A stretch of DNA of 64,000 nt, from the NCBI RefSeq assembly GCF_020906515.1, contig NC_085849.1, positions 4,588,001 through 4,652,000 on the forward strand, read 5' to 3'. Positions 60,248 through 64,000 of this stretch are shown one piece after another (position 1 is the first letter of the stretch; the number at the start of each line of letters is the position of its first letter). Below the pieces are notes generated by a model. That model was not told the origin of the DNA. It saw only the letters and a program-made list of their open reading frames with translations, and searched no databases. The position numbers were made by a program, and so were the translations under genes. The stretch comes from Vanrija pseudolonga. Lineage: Eukaryota; Basidiomycota; Tremellomycetes; Trichosporonales; Trichosporonaceae.

Positions 60248-61373
60248 GATGTTGCCCGATTGCGTTGTCGTGAGGTGGTTGGAGTCCCCAGCTGCCCCGC
60301 GAACTGGTCGCTTTAGTACTGTCCACCTCTTTGCGATCGTACAGCAAAGGCCGTTAAACCGGCGATCTTTTGCTTGGCCAATGTGTTCAGAAATGAGTAA
60401 CGACAAGTGTTCCGAGTTGAGTGAACTCCTTCTCTCCACACCGTTCCCGAGAGGTACCCCGCAACGGCGCCGAGCTGGCACGCGGCATTGCCCAGGCCAC
60501 TCGGTCGCCCTCGCCGTTATCGGGCCGTCTGGCGCCCCAGTCGGTCCGCGATGGGCACCAGAAGCGAGCCGCCACGGGGAGCTGTGTCCCGAGACGAGGG
60601 AAGCGAGGTGGGGGGGCCCATCTAGGCGGGCAAGACGAGGCATGGCGTGCCCGGCGGTCAGCAGAATCGTCGAGGCGGAGAGCTGTCCGCCACTTGTCCG
60701 GGCGTTTGGTGGCACCCTTGACCCGACCCTTCCCCCACCCACAAATCCCACCGCTCTACGCCCACCCCTGGGCAGGGCCAAAGTTGGCACTCTGACAAAC
60801 GTTGGCAGGCGTAAGCGACCGGTACGCAGTACGCGACACCGAACACCATGGCGCCAAGGAGCATATCCGGCGGTCTGGATCTAGGACACGCCCCGGATGG
60901 ACGGGTAAAGCGGTCGGTTCTCGTCCGGAGTCCCTGCGGGAGCGTATCTCATCAGCTGCCGGGGCAAGGTTGCCCGTGGCCTCTTGCCCGTGGCGGGCGT
61001 GGCGGACTCGTCCGAAGACGCACGCACCCGCGGCCGTCCATGTGCTCTGCTCGCTTACCTATTCTTGTCCGACGTCAATGTTGTGCTTCTATTACGTCCA
61101 AGGTCGTCTGTGGTCCGTCAAGGACCGATTTATCGCAGTTGTAGTCACATGTTGCCCCAGCTGACCCGGTCAATACGCCTATCGTCGCGGCCCGACTCGC
61201 CGACCAACATCCGCGTGCGACCTCACGGGGGTCTGACGTCCGTGGTGAGTTCGGTACTCTCGGCCAGGGATTCGGGGACAGTTCGGCATCCCGCGAGGCT
61301 TAGGACGACGTATAACTCGGTGTGACTCCGCTGTTTGGCTTGTTGTCGCACTTTCAAGACTGAATCAGCCGTC
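60248..61373. other. Divergent intergenic region, Atg22-like / AMS1
   Basis: 1.1 kb between divergent starts, no supported gene. GTATAACTCGG at about 61311 is 60 bp before the AMS1 start. CGGACCGACTGG-type and CCCCACCC words are present but not clearly repeated. Confidence 0.4.
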
Positions 61374-64000
61374 ATGAGCCCAGCGAACGGCATGCCGAAT
61401 GGCCACTCGGCCAACGGAGGACAGTTTACCGCCAAGACATACCCCGTCAAGTCTACCGACGCGCGGTACAAGTTCTTACTCAAGCAGACGGAGAGGAGGT
61501 TGCGGGAAGGCTTCATTGTGAGTTGAGTTTGTCAGCCGCGTGACTGACGATGACAGGGCGGGTACTACGAGGACTACAACCTATCTGCCCTCCTGACAGC
61601 ACACCGACTTGATGACGAGGCACATGTCAAGCTGGAGTACTGGGCCGCCCCAAATGGGTCCAAGGCTTCGTTCGACGAAGCCAAGAACCAAGTATACAAG
61701 CCCGTCAAGAAAGGTATCCGCCTCGGGCCCAACTGGTCCAACCACTGGTTCAAGGTCGAGGTGAACATTCCACCCGAGTATGCCAACTATGAGCGAGTGC
61801 AGCGTGAGTGTCTACGACTGACTCACACTCACACGCAGTCGAGTTTGACTTTGCTGGTGAAGGCCTGGTGTATGGTGAAGACGGTTTCGCGTACCAAGGC
61901 CTCACAGGTGGCGACTACAATGAGCGCCGTGTCGACTTCATCATCCCCGACAACCACCGTGCAGCAGGAGTTGGTCGATACTACATTGAGGCGAGCTGCA
62001 ACGGCGTGTTTGGGATCAACGACGACATGTTCGGACCGAAGAATAATCACTTTGTGCGTCAGGCGCTGGTGCACTGCTGACGCCAGGTCGAGCAAACTTG
62101 GGAACTCATCACGGCCGACCTCGTTGTGCCCAACATGGACGCATGGCGCCTGAAGTGGGATTACGAGTTCCTCGTGCAGCTGTGGCAGCAACTGCCTGAC
62201 GAGTCGTCACTGTCCCAGGTGGCGCGGTACACTGCCAACGAGATGATCAACCACTTCCGACGGGGAGACTTGGCGAGCTGTGCCGCGTCGCGCAAGGTTG
62301 CAGAGAAGGTGCTTGGGGACAACTGGGAGCGGGATGTCGACGCCGAGTGCCAGCAGACCGTCACTGACGGTACGCTGTGGGCAATTGGCCACTGGTAAGT
62401 CCACCAGTCAACGTTGCATTCGCTGACGACCTCCAGCCACATTGACACGGGATGGCTGTGGCCCTACTCGGTCACACAGCAAAAGTCGGCACGGTCATGG
62501 TCCACGCAGCTGGACCTCATGGATCGATACCCCGAGTACGTCTTCTCGGCGACCCAGCCCCAGCAGTTCCAGTGGCTGCAGGACCTCTACCCCGAGTTGT
62601 TTGCACGCATTGTTGAGAAATCTCATGAGGGCAAGTTTGAGCCGCTCGGCGCGACCTGGGTCGAGATGGACACCAACCTCCCGTCTGGTGAAGCCCTCGC
62701 CCGCCAGTTCCTCTACGGCCAGCGATACTTTAAGCGCGAGTTTGGGGCCTACAGCTCCACATTTGTGCTTCCCGACACATTCGGGTACTCGTCCCAATTG
62801 CCACAGATCTCGCGCCTGTCGCATGCTCCCAATTTCTTCACGCAGAAGATCTCGTGGAACGACACGTGAGTGCAGCTTGTGGGCATTGCTGACCGCAGCA
62901 ACCCGTTCCCGCACACGACGTTCAACTGGGTCGGGCTCGATGGCACACAGGTGCTCGCACACATGACGCCAGTGGGGACCTACACGGCGCAGTGCAAGGT
63001 TGAGGACTTCCGCAAAGCCGTCACTGAGCATCGTAACCTCGAGGTCAGCAAGCATACGTTGCTGCTGTTCGGTAACGGTGATGGAGGCGGTGGACCCAAC
63101 GCGCCCATGCTTGAGTCGCTCCGCCGCGCGCGCGCGCTCGTGACCAACCGGGACGATGCACCGGGCCACATCCCCAAGATCAAGTACGGCGGCAACTTTG
63201 GCGATTTCTTTGACGCCGTGCGCGACGAGACGGCCAACGGCGCCACGCTGCCCATCTGGCGAGGCGAGCTGTACCTTGAGATCCATCGCGCGACGTACAC
63301 GTCGGGCGCGTTTGTCAAGAAGGGCAACAGGGAAAGCGAGATCCTGATGCGCGAGGCCGAGTACGCGGCGACGATGGCAAGCGTGTACCGCGACTACAGC
63401 TACCCCAAGGCCCGGCTCGACAAGGTGTGGCAGGACCTGCTGCTCAACCAGTTCCACGACGTGCTGCCAGGCTCGTCGATCAACAAGGTCTACGGCGAGG
63501 TGCGGGAGATGTACGACAGCATTCGGGCCAGTGCGCTCGAGGTTATCAAGGAAGCGTATGACGTGCTGTATGGAACCGACAAGGGTGCCAACGGCCTGGT
63601 AGGCATCAACACGCTGCCTGGTGTCGCTCGCGAGGAGGTGGTCCAGGTGCCGAGTGGGTGGGGAAGCCAGGGCGAGTATGTCCTCCTTGCGAGTGACGGA
63701 GTGAGCGACGTCGCAGTGTCAGTCGAACCGACGGCTGCAGCGCCGACCGCGCGCCAAGTCGCTCCCGGGGTGTACGTGCTGGCCAACGCGGCCGTGGTCC
63801 TCCGCATCGAGGGCGGACGGATCACGAGCATTCTCGACCTTGCCGAGGAGTAAGTTGTCCACCGTCGCCAGCTCGGCTGACGTGCAGGAAAGAGCTCATC
63901 CCCGAGGGAGAGACCGCCGGCTTCGTCGTGTACGAAGACCAGCCCAACTACTGGGACGCGTGGGACGTCGAGGCGTTCCATCTCGAGAAGGCCGACCAGC
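61374..64000 (+). CDS. AMS1: GH38 alpha-mannosidase (Ams1 type), 5' part
   Basis: Exons 61374-61517, 61557-61803, 61839-62053, 62087-62394, 62437-62865, 62899-63849 and 63888 to beyond the window end. The N-terminal jelly-roll-like part (GPNWSNHWFKVEVNIP, GVFGINDDMFGP) precedes the catalytic domain: GHCHIDTGWLWPY supplies zinc-binding His and Asp (C/H split by the 42-bp intron), LPDTFGYSSQLPQI supplies the nucleophile Asp, GNGDGGGGP is the family loop, and LLNQFHDVLPGSSI has the second zinc His. Class-II alpha-mannosidases of this type trim free oligosaccharides in the cytosol and are delivered to the vacuole by the Cvt route in yeast. About 760 codons are in the window; the C-terminal beta domains continue outside. 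Confidence 0.92.

Noticed and set aside
1-64000. Transposons, LTR elements or other mobile DNA
   Set aside because: No reverse transcriptase, transposase or integrase motifs, no long terminal or inverted repeats seen on either strand.

Overview
This is a gene-dense, GC-rich stretch of a basidiomycete fungal chromosome. The introns are very short (mostly 33-50 bp) and end in a CTGAC/CTAAC branch site a few bases before CAG. That pattern, together with the protein set (RBG1/DRG1, STS1/Cut8, Aurora kinase, POL12, Zn2Cys6 regulators, a Dal5/Tna1-type permease), fits the Tremellomycetes, most likely Trichosporonales. The order is inferred, not proven. I see no transposon, virus-like element, rRNA, tRNA or CRISPR array. 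Gene models were built by hand from splice signals; for most of them I counted the joined exons and the total is a multiple of three.

Region 1 (1-4000): the last exon of a medium-chain polyol dehydrogenase, an unknown mitochondrial membrane protein, and a tandem pair of F-box-like genes, the second of which is broken.

Region 2 (5030-15218) is the most unusual part. Seven tandem paralogues on the + strand each encode a signal peptide, a 34-36 bp phase-1 intron at the signal-peptide end, and a long (Gly-Gly-X)n domain. Five (B, C, D, F, G) then carry an RlpA/expansin-like double-psi beta-barrel (DPBB). One (A) ends after the glycine domain. One (E) has replaced the barrel with five GTTIFDY-type repeats. 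Spacers and promoters are partly shared, so the array grew by duplication of whole gene-plus-spacer units. I do not recognise the family as described. A cell-surface, adhesive or ice/wall-binding role is inference only.

Region 3 (15890-36000), metabolism and membranes: a nicotinate/allantoate-type permease, an AP-4 epsilon-like adaptin, guanine deaminase, a YeeE/TsuA-type sulphur transporter with a 20-nt micro-exon, a cytochrome P450, a KES1/OSH4 sterol-transfer protein, two unrelated esterases, and a quinone oxidoreductase.

Region 4 (36997-55149): a degenerate GH28-fold secreted protein, Aurora kinase, a small cysteine-rich protein, DRG1 GTPase, STS1/Cut8, a Zn2Cys6 regulator, a 2-hydroxyacid dehydrogenase, DNA polymerase alpha subunit B, and a second Zn2Cys6 regulator with 16 exons.

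Region 5 (55380-64000): an NAD-dependent epimerase, a tandem triplet of ~108-residue two-helix membrane proteins, an Atg22-like transporter, and the 5' two-thirds or so of a GH38 alpha-mannosidase that runs off the window.
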